A DNA stretch of 64,000 nucleotides from positions 50,350,970 through 50,414,969 of the forward strand of contig OX393579.1 in the NCBI GenBank assembly GCA_947652605.1. The letters are read 5' to 3'. Origin of the DNA: Elmis aenea. Taxonomy: Eukaryota > Arthropoda > Insecta > Coleoptera > Elmidae. The notes beneath the pieces are model-generated. The model made no database searches. It was not told where the DNA came from and worked only from the letters and a program-made list of their open reading frames with translations. Numbering within the stretch: position 1 is the first letter of the stretch; every line of letters begins with the position of its first letter. Both the position numbers and the translations under genes were made by a program. Positions 48,233-57,917 of this stretch are shown piece after piece.

Positions 48233-48240
48233 GTTATTTT

Positions 48241-49320
48241 AGGGTGCTATGGTTTTTATTTTTTAATAAAAATATCATTGGATACCTGAAATTTCTTCTG
48301 GGTAAATCTAACCAAATCCATCTACTCGGCGCTCCTTGTGTCTTTTGCGGTTATTTAATATTTTGCCTGATACATTCTAGGAAGAGATTTCCTGGTCGGT
48401 AATGTTTTTAACGATTTGTGGTAAATGCGAGTTTGTTATTGTACTTTTATTAGGTTGTAGCGATGTTAATGCTTAACCGCGGTGTAAATTAGGTTGTCAC
48501 TTGTGTTTACGTTGACCGTATCACAACTTGTAGCGGGTCCGCCTGCCCGCGAGAGCTCCGGGCCTTGGGCGACCTCTTCCGTGTATGTAGTTAGCTCATT
48601 TGGTGTATTCATAAATTATTTTATGAGGCCTATAACCGGCTCATCTGAAATCTCTTATTACTTGTATTTGTTTAGTATTAGGATAATGACATTTCTTCCT
48701 GATTTAAAAGGAGTTTTGAACGGGATCAATGGAAGTTGCTGTGGTTTATAGTGTATGCAATATTTCGTTTATTTAGTTTAGGCAGTGTGCGTTTGTTTAT
48801 GTTTCGCATTAGTTTTTTTTGCCATTTGTTTAATTTGCTAACTATAAGGTGTGAGGTTTCTTATACCAATATTCGTCCAAAAATTATCTAATGAGCGTGT
48901 GAATTTATGTTGGTGGATGTCGGATGGTTCAGTCTGACTGTTGCATCTTATAACTTTGTTATTTTAAGCGAAAATTCCATTAAAACTCGTATTTTTGTGA
49001 ATCGCAGAAAATTCTCTATCAAATGACGTAAAAATGTTTTTTCTACAGTGAAATATATCAGACCGGCAATAGTCAACTTTTTTAATAATTATATTGCTTA
49101 ATTTTTGTTATTTGTTTTAAGAGAACAATAAAAAAATAATCATCCATAGGATATTTTTTTTTTGGAATAATGAGTTTGAATATTGTATAGGTACCTATTA
49201 CTTTTCACACAATATCGTTGTATTTGACTAGACAAAACACGATCGGTGTAGTAATTGACAGTTTAAAACCTGTGTCAAGGTGTTTGACGAAAAATCCGTA
49301 GAGCGATTCACATTGTCACA
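48241..49320. other. No gene seen
   Basis: An 85-codon ORF at 48494-48751 (+) has neither domain nor splice context. The part near 48500-48580 is GC-richer. Confidence 0.4.
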
Positions 49321-49325
49321 AAATT

Positions 49326-50393
49326 ATACAGTGTGCACAAAAAAAAAGAACGTAACGGATTAATATCTCGACTTGTGACAACTTAACAAAAAAAAAAATT
49401 TGAATAATACCTTAAATTATTTTCCACTATACACAATGTTTTGTTTTTGCGCACCGATACGTAACTTTGTGTTTTTAAATAAAACACCCTGTATATTTTA
49501 TAATTTTTACATGTATAATAAAGTTCTCTTTCAAAAATATATAAGTTTTGTGTATTTAAAATCAGTCGTTTTTGAGTTATTTAAGTTTTTGTAAAAATAT
49601 TGACAAACAGGAGTCCAAAAAAATAATGATATTTCACAACTTGGCTATGTCAGAACGAATTCCTCTAAGGATTTGTAAGAAAATAGTGACACAATGGTTG
49701 TTAAAGAGTTAAAATTTCAAAATAATACACAGGGTGTTCCTTATGCCCGGTCTATTTAGTCAAACTTCAAACACGAATAAATCAGTTTTTTTTTTTTTAA
49801 TGGACCCCCATATATTTTTACGTTTTCTTATTGATAATGTAATTATCTTTAAAAACTATTAAAGGTCAATTACATCTAAAATCAGTATTTCTCGAGTTAT
49901 TGCGGTTCTCTGATAATTTACGGATACAAACACAATATTTAGTAGCATAAAACCAGTAGCCTTTGAAAATATCTTGAAAATTTGTTGCAAATATCAAACG
50001 TTAAATTGGTAGATACAATTATATCATTTAATATTAACCTGCATTAATATTTTTTGGTTTATTTGGACCTGAAATATAGCCAAAAATAACAAAAACCGGG
50101 GATACTACAGATCAAGCAAGTAACCCGCCAATGTTTTTATTTGTCTAAGTGGTAATATGGTAAGAATTCGCCTCTTATGTGTAATAAATACCATTACAAG
50201 ATCTTACATAAATGTTTCTTTATATTTTAAGCCATATTTCATGTATTTTAGTTTATAAATGGCTGTGATATAGTCGGAAATGTTATTAAATTTGTGGAGA
50301 TATCAACGCCAGGTTAAGCGAGTAACCTTTCCCATAAACTTTTCACGTTTATGTATTTTTAGGCCAGTAAATCGCAAAGTAAATGTGTTTAAT
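49326..50393. repeat. Dispersed repeat, composite, continuing beyond the LINE to about 52945
   Basis: The segment contains CAGTGTGCAC after TA at 49330, an inner ACACCCTGTATA near 49486, the ACACAGGGTGTTCC block shared with 30835-31020, and GTGGAGATAT...GCGAGTAACC near 50290-50330. The last block is shared with 34045-34085 and, more decayed, with 52800-52860. The LINE at 50394-52710 landed within it. The full structure is not resolved. Confidence 0.45.
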
Positions 50394-52710
50394 TTTTTTT
50401 TTTTTTTTTTTTTTTATAATTTCAAGTACTTTACAATCTGTTCTTAACTGAACAATAAGTAAATGTTTTTAACAGGTGAAATGTAGGTGAAAAGAAAAGA
50501 AAAATGTCATGTAGAGAATTCTCCATTGAGTATTCTCTTTACGCTAAGCTAAAATTTTTTTAAATAGAACATAAAACTGTACAGTCAGTTCGTTTCAAGT
50601 AAACCTTGTAGGGAGATCTGCCGGTCTATATCTTTTGAGTCGCCGCACTTCACCGGCACTTACTATTAAATTTCTTGCTAGTTTATTTGGATGCACTTCA
50701 ATTCTGTTTTGATATTTAAGGTAAAGGTTTTTGATTTCTTCATGCACTGAGTTTAATTGAAGGTCGCGTTGTATTACGAAATTTGGTACATACCTGGGGG
50801 CATCAGCAATGATTCGTAAAGCTTTATTTGGAATCTTTGGATGATTTCAATATTTGACGTACTAGCACTTCCCCATAGCTGGATGCCATAGGTCCAAATA
50901 GGTTTCAATATGGCTTTGTATATGAGGAGCTTGCTTTCTATAGACAATTGTGATTTTCGTCCTATCATCCAGTTGAGTTGGTAAAGTTTGATGCCAAGCT
51001 GCTTCCTCTTGGCCCATATGTGTTTGCGCCATGTCAGTCTCCTGTCAATGTGCATACCCAGGTATTTGGCTTCGCATGCCTGAGGAAGTTGACGATCATT
51101 TAGTGTTACTGTCGGGCAGGTCTCTCTCCTAAGAGTAAATGTGACATGTGTTGATTTAGTTTCGTTTGCCTTAACTCGCCATTTTTTCAACCAGGACTGT
51201 ATTTTGTTTAAGTGATGTTGTAGATTTTTAGAGGCAGTGATAGGATCCACATGGGATGCCAAGATAGCTGTGTCATCCGCAAACGTGGCCACTGTAGTTA
51301 GACGAGTGGTTGGCAGATCAGCAGTATATATTAAGTATAGCGTTGGTCCCAACACACTACCTTGTGGTACGCCGGAGTTGATAGGGTACAAATCAGTATA
51401 TTCGTCTTGGTGTTTAACTAAGAAGTGCCTATTTTTGAGGTAGGAATTTAAGATTTGGTAAAAATGGCATGGAATGTTCTTTTTTAGTTTGTAGCGCAAT
51501 CCGTCATGCCATACCCTGTCAAAAGCCTGACTAATGTCTAGGAAGGCAGCAGAGCAATATCTTTTGCCTTCCAGATCATTGTTTATCTTTTTGACCACTC
51601 TGTGTACTTGTTCAACCGTAGCGTGCTGATTCCTGAAACCGAATTGGTGATTTGGGATGAGTTCTCTTAGCAATGGTTTGAGACGTGTTAGAAAAAGTTT
51701 TTCGAAGACCTTGGATAAAATTGGTAGTAGACTGATAGGTCTGTAAGATGTCACTTCGTGTAACGGTTTCCCTGGTTTAGGCAAGAGAATAATCTGGGCC
51801 ACTTTCCATTGATTTGGGAAGTATCCTATCCTGAGAACTGCATTAAAGATTTGTGTAATACATTTTAGGCATTTATCTGTGGCTTCTTTTAGCACTTTTC
51901 CGGTTATTAAGTCAAATCCTGGAGCTTTTTTAATGTTAATGTCTTTGGATATTGTTTTTTTTATTTCACTCTTTTTAAATTTTTTAATGGGCCTGTCCAT
52001 CTGAAAGGGTGTCTCCAGAAAATTTAATATGTCATTTTCTTCTTCTTCTGTTAAGGTTGATGGCAATGGCTTAAAGACATCTGCAAGGTATTGTGCAAAT
52101 ACTGTCGCTTTTTCTGTGCTGTTTTTGGCCCATTTTCCATTTGTATTTTTAATAGGTGGGATTGTTAGTTGCGGGCGCTTAATTTTTTTAGTGGCCTTCC
52201 ACAATGAGTAGTCATTAGCTTCTGTAGCTGTGAGGTTTCCAAGGTATTCCTGTATTGATTGATTTTTAAGGTCAAGTAGCAACTTTTTTAATTTTTTAAT
52301 TGACTTGTTAAATTTATTTTTGTCTTCCATTGTTCTGGTTCTCTGCCACCGTTTGCGGAGTTTTCGCTTTTCGGCTATCATTTGTTTAACTATTACTGGA
52401 CAATCTTCCTTTATTTGTGTTGTCCTTTGATCCGGAGTCGCCTTCCAAGCTGCATTTTGGATTGCCTTTGTGAGATGTTCAACTGCATTATCTAGTTCTC
52501 TCTCTGTCTGCAGGGGTACACTTAATGAGATCAACTCGTCGAGACTTTCCCTAAACATATCCCAATTTGTCTTCCTGCTGTATAGTGTAGGCTGTTTTTG
52601 CTTTTTTAGGATGTTCGAATACATGGTAATGAGAATTGGTGAATGATCGGATGATAAGTCTAGACACGATTCTAGTTTAATTTGTTTTTTGTTAATACCC
52701 TTCGAGACGC
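50394..52710 (-). mobile_element. Jockey-type LINE, 5'-truncated, with 13-bp duplication
   Basis: The 13-bp target-site duplication AAATGTGTTTAAT lies at 50381-50393 and 52711-52723. On the minus strand the element runs from the end of the endonuclease domain through the reverse transcriptase to a 3' UTR and a poly(A) tail (the T run at about 50394-50415). Poly(A) and variable-length duplications are usual for the Jockey group. It is the best preserved retroelement in the window. Confidence 0.9.
50605..52708 (-). pseudogene. Jockey-type LINE ORF2 fragment (reverse transcriptase)
   Basis: The frame enters at the truncation point with ESCLDLSSDHSPILIT, the last motif of an apurinic-like endonuclease domain. 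It then stays open for over 600 codons with the full set of reverse transcriptase motifs: VAQIILLPKPGKPLHEVTSY, HQFGFRNQHATVEQVHRVV, AFLDISQAFDRVWHDGL, SGVPQGSVLGPTLYLIY, VATFADDTAILA (FADD active site) and EAKYLGMHIDRRLTW. After IQRFQ, near 50830, one frameshift moves the C-terminal tail into another frame, which continues to a stop near 50605. Function: target-primed reverse transcription of the LINE's own RNA. Without the endonuclease and 5' end it cannot move by itself. Confidence 0.88.
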
Positions 52711-52986
52711 AAATGTGTTTAATGCTAGCAGAAGTTGTTAAATACTAATATTTTTTAATTCTAAGCCATGTATTATATTTTTTAATTCAATTATAGTTAA
52801 AATATAATCGGAAATAGCATTGAAAATGTTGATAAATAATCGCCAACTTAAGTAAGAAACTCATAATCATTTCGTGTTTGTAATGTTTGCGTTATCTAGA
52901 GAAAAGCAAGGTGCAACCTAATGAATCACCGGGTATATTCAACTATGTATTTTAATCTGTTTGCATTTTTGTTTAAAACATTTCAG

Positions 52987-53070
52987 TGCTCTTAAATGAC
53001 CACAGAACATCACAGATGCTAACATACTGCAAATTCGGAATCAAATTAATAGAAGCCGGCCGTGCAACAG
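52987..53070 (+). CDS. Candidate next exon of the SMG6-like gene
   Basis: An 84-bp segment lies between a good acceptor (T-rich tract ending CATTTCAG at 52986) and a donor (ACAG/GTGGAT at 53071). It begins with two bases completing a split codon, then reads LLNDHRTSQMLTYCKFGIKL followed by IEAGRAT, and leaves one base. The entry phase matches the one-base exit of the exon at 5268-5413. Aligned after its QLK end, the pattern acidic-x-R-S/T, then eleven residues later L/F-G-L/I, matches the SMG6 segment that follows that region as I remember it. The similarity is short and could be chance. If it is not SMG6, it is an unrecognised exon with good splice signals. Confidence 0.42.
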
Positions 53071-53156
53071 GTGGATATTATTCTTTACGGTCGATCGCTT
53101 CGGTTTTGGTGATGGTCGGAGGCGTTTTTTTTTGCATCGCAGTGTGCTCGTCTTAG

Positions 53157-53302
53157 AAAACGGCGGATGTCGAAATGATTGCGAAGTGGAGAGGGTAATT
53201 GACGATCTCCTTCAGGACGTGGCCGTACGTCTGCGGATGTTCACCTCAATGACCGACCTTCACAAGGTTACCATCGCGTCCCGCCCCACTGCCCACTTGT
53301 AA
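53157..53302 (+). CDS. Candidate further exon of the same gene; end uncertain
   Basis: After an 86-bp intron (53071-53156, acceptor GCTCGTCTTAG), two bases complete the codon left by the preceding exon. The frame then stays open through NGGCRNDCEVERVIDDLLQD and VAVRLRMFTSMTDLHK to a TAA at 53300-53302. The segment rich in D/E and L followed by VRLRMFTSM resembles the place in SMG6 where an acidic stretch precedes a conserved hydrophobic-K/R-hydrophobic-W/F motif. Either the gene ends at this TAA, which would be far too short for SMG6 with its PIN domain, or the exon stops at CACAAG/GTTACC (53266/53267) and continues outside the window. The latter donor is weak. The sequence is clearly GC-richer than its surroundings. 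Confidence 0.33.
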
Positions 53303-54198
53303 TATTATTTATATTTTCATTTTATATCCTCACTAAATTTACGGTTATAGTTATTATCTAGAATCTAGCATGTGATCGCGCGGTGCGGTGCGCGGCGTAA
53401 GGTGTCCGCTGCAATGTGTAAGCTAATTTTTCGGGCAATTTGGACGGCGGTTTCGTGAGAGATTGGTTCGGTTTGCTCGCGATGATTCCGTGTTATTTTC
53501 CGACGGTCTCTTGTTTATTTATAGCGGATGTTTGTCGACCAATCATCGGAGTCACCTACGCGTTTCTGCAATATATGGTAGTAGCCGTATTGTGCCCCAT
53601 AACACGGCCCGATAGTGTAGCTGTCACTTGCGTACCGGACATATCGGGAATCTGACGGAGCCACCCGCGGTTCCGAACTCCAGCAGGACGCGTGGGAGCG
53701 TTGCACGACCTTGGAGATGCCAATCTCGGCGCTCACTGTTTCATTGTTGAAAAAATTGGCGCGTAGGAACAAAACCCAGGGGTCTTGCAGAATTAATTTT
53801 CATCCTTAACAATTCCCACTGCGGATGTTTTTTTTCTGAACTGTATTCTCTTAATAAAAGAATGATTGTCCGTTTAAAATGCCCACTTCGGTAATGTATT
53901 ATTATGGGTCGCTTTAACAGGTTTCCTTATTTAAAACGCTGCGAATTTTTGCAATAGCTTTATATGTAGTTTATCGCGGATACACAAGTTGTTATCATAA
54001 GATCACATACGCCCTCCTAACTAGACAAGAATAGTAATTTTCCTAGATGTCCCGTTTTGTGAAATCGGCGCCTTATACACATGTAAAAGTACGGTGTTAA
54101 CTTAAACACCACTTAACAATGGTGTTTTGTTTATCTAAAGAAAACTAAGATATATTTGCTTTGGATTTTAAGTCAAAGTTTAACATTTTTGTGACATA
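53303..54198. other. GC-richer flank of the candidate exons, no supported gene
   Basis: ORFs at 53440-53655 (+) and 53515-53772 (-) overlap on opposite strands without domains. The block 53340-53780 has more CpG than most of the window. Confidence 0.4.
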
Positions 54199-54200
54199 TA

Positions 54201-54959
54201 CAGGCTGACAATACATGTATTGGTAAATTTGTTATTATAAGAGTTACATAGTCGGTTAAATTAGCCGAGCTGGGCAGAATTCCCTGACAAATTTAATGCC
54301 ATTTTGACATTTGACCTAAACCTTTAACTTTTTAAAATATTTTGAAAAAACTGCAGACGATTTTTTTTAATGGTAAATAATTTTATAACTGCTTATGTTA
54401 AAATAAAATGTGAAATGATTCCCGTAGATACTTTTACGTAGATTAAGAAAAAATATCTTAAGTCATGTCACACTTAAAAGTACAGTTAGCTTAATTATGT
54501 AATCTTTTGTTTTTTTTAATGGCCACTTAGATTAAACTTAATAAATACAATAATATTGCTATAACTTGCTTATCTTTAAGGATAAACCTAACATTCACAG
54601 AAACGGGATTTTTTTCTAAATTGAACCCATAGACAACTGTGGTTGCCAGTTAAAAAAAGGCAAGTTTGACTTATATTTCAAAAATAGAATGTGCTATGAC
54701 TTTTTAGATATTTTTTTCTTATTCTACGTAAAAATATCTACAGAAATAATTTCATATTTTGGTTTTAACATAGGTGGCATGGCATTATTTACTGTTGAAA
54801 AAATCGTTTGTTTTTAGTTTTTTTAAATTATTTAAAAAAATTGAAGTGTGGGTTATCGAAATGGCATTAAATTCGTCTTGAAATTCTGTCCACTCGACTA
54901 TATAACTCTTATAATAACAAAGTTACCCTGTACATCACATATAGATTATTGTTGCCCTG
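54201..54959. mobile_element. TA-flanked MITE with long TIRs
   Basis: It starts CAGGCTGACAATA and ends with the complement of CAGGGCAACAATA. Inverted similarity continues for about 110 bases (TTTGTTATTATAAGAGTTA and TTTAATGCCATTT blocks). TA flanks at 54199-54200 and 54960-54961. The 759-bp element is non-coding. Confidence 0.8.
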
Positions 54960-54961
54960 TA

Positions 54962-55846
54962 TACTAATTAATATTTAATCAATTTTAATAATTTCTATAT
55001 TAAAGTCGACATGTAATTTTTTTTTTAGTGCATCTGTTAAAATAATTATGTTGAACTTGTGGTATTTTAGATTCAAAGTTAAATTATTGGATTAACATTT
55101 TTTCATGAAAACCCTGGATAGATAAATTGTTACTAATATCGATACAATTTGCCAGCATTCTTTGTCATTTGCAATTTTTATATAATGTTTGGTTTTCTTG
55201 TTTTAGAAATTAACACTCCACAAATTTGTCCAATTGGCAAAACACGACGAAATTTCAAATTAACACGAAATTTAAGATGAAGTTGACACCAAAATTTTGT
55301 CATATTATTTTTTGTACATTTCTTGAACCAAGAATGTCGTGACCAAAGTTAACGGTTATTTTAATAAGTGAAACTGGCGCTTAACCATATACGATATCAA
55401 AATTTGAATGTGCTTAAACCGCATTGATAGGTATCTAAATTGTGGCGAAATATAATATATTCAAATATTCATGCATGGAATCATTAAAATATTGAAATAT
55501 TGGCATATAATTCAAACTATTTTTTGTCATCACATTGTTTTGTTTTCTAGTCGTTAACGAGGCGTTTCATGTCGATATATTGAAATATAATATATTAATT
55601 AATGTATTGATATTCGATCTTCTTCGATATTAAAATTTTGATGTTTATTACCATACGTTGTTAAATGTACAGTTTTTTAAAATTTAATTAGCAAAAGCTA
55701 TCGTTTCCAAAAAGTTAAATTTGAAAAATGTAGTTATCGAACATGTCTCTATTGGATTTTTTTAATGGAAGTTACTTTTTATTAATCTTAAAATTATTTA
55801 TCTTTAAATCAACCATTGATCTATTAACAGAAATTTACTGTGTATT
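54962..55846. other. No feature seen
   Basis: Strongly AT-rich sequence without a supported gene or element. Confidence 0.5.
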
Positions 55847-55861
55847 CAAAAATCCTATTAT

Positions 55862-56037
55862 TTTTAATTTGGTCTTCGGAGTTAACTCGCGCGAACAGTT
55901 AATCATTTATTTAAATCAAAGCTCTTGATGATGGCAAGCGAGAGCTTGCCGGAACGTCGAGCATATGAGTACATTATGCAGGTGAACTCCGAAGACCAAA
56001 TTAAAAATAATAGTAACCGCGAAAATCTAAAAAGACA
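55862..56037 (+). mobile_element. 176-bp retroelement-like insertion with hammerhead fold
   Basis: A perfect 15-bp duplication CAAAAATCCTATTAT (55847-55861 and 56038-56052) brackets the insertion. Inside are a hammerhead-like fold (55921-55962) and a perfect 29-base inverted repeat (55855-55883 and 55985-56013). Hammerhead motifs in transposable DNA are best known from the terminal repeats of Penelope-like elements, so a severely truncated Penelope-type copy is the leading guess. No GIY-YIG or reverse transcriptase sequence is present to prove it. Confidence 0.55.
55921..55962 (+). ncRNA. Hammerhead ribozyme-like motif, type I, degenerate
   Basis: Stem I is GCTC (55921-55924) with GAGC (55959-55962). 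The core TTGATGA (55925-55931) has T where the consensus CTGATGA has C. Stem II is a perfect 7-bp helix, GGCAAGC/GCTTGCC, closed by a GAGA loop. The second core strand reads GGAAC instead of a canonical GAAA block, followed by GTC at the expected cleavage site and a minimal stem III. The order and spacing fit the minimal hammerheads of Penelope-like elements. The two core deviations make activity doubtful. Confidence 0.55.
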
Positions 56038-56052
56038 CAAAAATCCTATTAT

Positions 56053-56580
56053 ATCAATATTGGAAATGCAAATCAGTTAATATTAATAAATTTGGTGCTT
56101 AAATAGGTATAATACATGATTAGTTATAAAGCTTGACATCTTTCAAATTATCAATAGTGAGATATTTTTGGTAAGTTTTAATCTTTTTAGATGCCAACAA
56201 AAATATGTTTCCTTCTATTGTAAACTTATATTTTATTGCATTAACTTTAGTTGCAAACATAATCAATACTACAGCAACTACTACGTTTTAGGGTACTAGA
56301 CCTTATTAACATTAATTATAAGTATTATTAATATTTTATTATGGCAGCATAATAAAATTATTTAAAAAATAAACCATGTTATGTACATTACATTAATTTT
56401 GTTGGCATTTTTTCTGTGTTGCGTATATTTACTTGTTGAATGAATTAAAGACGGGCTCTGTGTGTGAAAAATTATTCGTTTTCCATTCTATACTTTAAGA
56501 TAACTAGGTAACTGCAAATGTATTTACTTACCTAAGCATTTGTTAACACATTATATAATTAAGAAGGTTTAAAAAAAAAA
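56053..56580. other. No feature seen
   Basis: AT-rich sequence between the hammerhead insertion and a LINE scrap. Confidence 0.5.
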
Positions 56581-56582
56581 CA

Positions 56583-56720
56583 GGTTTTCTTGGTAGATTA
56601 AGCAGTAAACTTCCAGTCCTTACTGAAATTTTGATATACAAAAGTATCATAGCGCCCCATTTCGAATACTGCTCTTGTATTTTATTTCTGGCGAATACTA
56701 ATGACATGAAATCTGAGTTT
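56583..56720 (+). pseudogene. LINE reverse transcriptase thumb fragment
   Basis: The frame reads GFLGRLSSKLPVLTEILIYK, then SIIAPHFEYCSCILFLAN and TNDMKSE. It matches the GRISNKLNFEARILVYHTII / EPYFNYCSSIIFLSNEGDL region of the LINE at 35609-36770. Only about 45 codons remain. Confidence 0.7.
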
Positions 56721-57915
56721 GTGATTGGTCGAAAATATAAATTTGGAGAGAGAATTACATATTTTGGTCTTGATAATTTTTTAACGAATTTCGGCGACCA
56801 GTAGCGTTACTTTAATATAGATTAAACCACACGCCTGACGCACCACTCTGGCAGTACTTGTAAAATTTGATATAACATACATTTAATTTGACACATAGGT
56901 TAGGTGAAGGAAATTTTCTGACAAAATGTAACTCGTGCATTGCAAATAATCTATAATTTTTGACAAATCTTCACTCATGCAAGTTGAATCAGAAAAAATC
57001 ACTCGTGTTTTTTTCAGCTCAACTTGCGTTCAGGCATATTTACCAAAAATTATCGATAATTTTTAATGCACTTGTTATATTACTACTGAAAATGTGACGA
57101 ATATGGGATCGGACGAATATAGGGGCTGACGGATATAGAAGTTCCACTGTGTATTTATGAGAGAGATGAAATTCGTAGATTTGCTTATGTTTTTCAGGTG
57201 TTTTTATTTTGATACAAGTCGCCAGTTGTAAGATATTAATTTATTCGATTTTTAAGAGCTTGGTACTTGGTAATTTAAACAGGAAAAGAAGCGTTTTTAA
57301 ACTTTTACGGAGAAATGATTTAGTGCGTAGGATGAGGCGTCACGCAATGTATCCGTAGCCGAACTATTGTTGCGACATCGGCGCTATTTCGTCACGTCAT
57401 ATCCCTCTATTTAGTAATTATAGATTCGGTAATGATTTATAGGCACTAAATGTATGCGGCTCTAGTATTTTTAAACATAATGTATGCGCGAGTTATGTTT
57501 TTGATTTTTGTTTTTACGTGGCTATAAATAGCAATCTTTTGCATCTGAGGAGGGATTGTAAGTGAGCTAGTGCCCCGTTAGAGTTGTAGCGTAATTATCA
57601 GGCATTCCTCCGATGGCGCCGACTGACCTCTGCTGCGGGCCTCATTAGCCAACCGGCAATTTGCCATCAGCTATGTACACGCACTCTTCTGTGAAGCTCG
57701 CGAGAACTGAAACAAGGTCCATCCTGAGCGTTCCCGCATAACCCTCGGCTATAGTTCAACCAGTTGAAATAGAGGGCGAATCACATTGTTTTGCATACGG
57801 GATCCCATACAGGGTGCACCCTGTTGCACCGTAGCCATCTCACTTGATAAAAGAGATAGTTATTCGATTAACCGGACAAAAATTTACGCACTATAGAATT
57901 TAATTCATATTTATT
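56721..57915. other. No gene seen; GC-richer unique block at about 57300-57850
   Basis: The block at 57300-57850 is free of transposon signatures and clearly GC-richer than its surroundings, with no ORF of note. It may be conserved non-coding sequence; nothing in the window can test this. Confidence 0.4.
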
Positions 57916-57917
57916 AT

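Larger units (their letters stand above)
5414..52986 (+). other. Putative giant intron (about 47.6 kb) of the SMG6-like gene
   Basis: This is the interval between the donor of the exon at 5268-5413 and the acceptor at 52986. The upstream exon ends with one base of a codon and the downstream exon begins with two, so the phases join. The interval holds dozens of transposon fragments on both strands and no other host exon that I could recognise. The intron status is inferred: it depends on the downstream exons belonging to the same gene. Confidence 0.4.

Noticed and set aside
48494..48751. 85-codon ORF on the + strand
   Set aside because: No family resemblance and no splice signals at plausible points.
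53440..53772. Opposing 71- and 85-codon ORFs
   Set aside because: They overlap on opposite strands without domains or splice sites.
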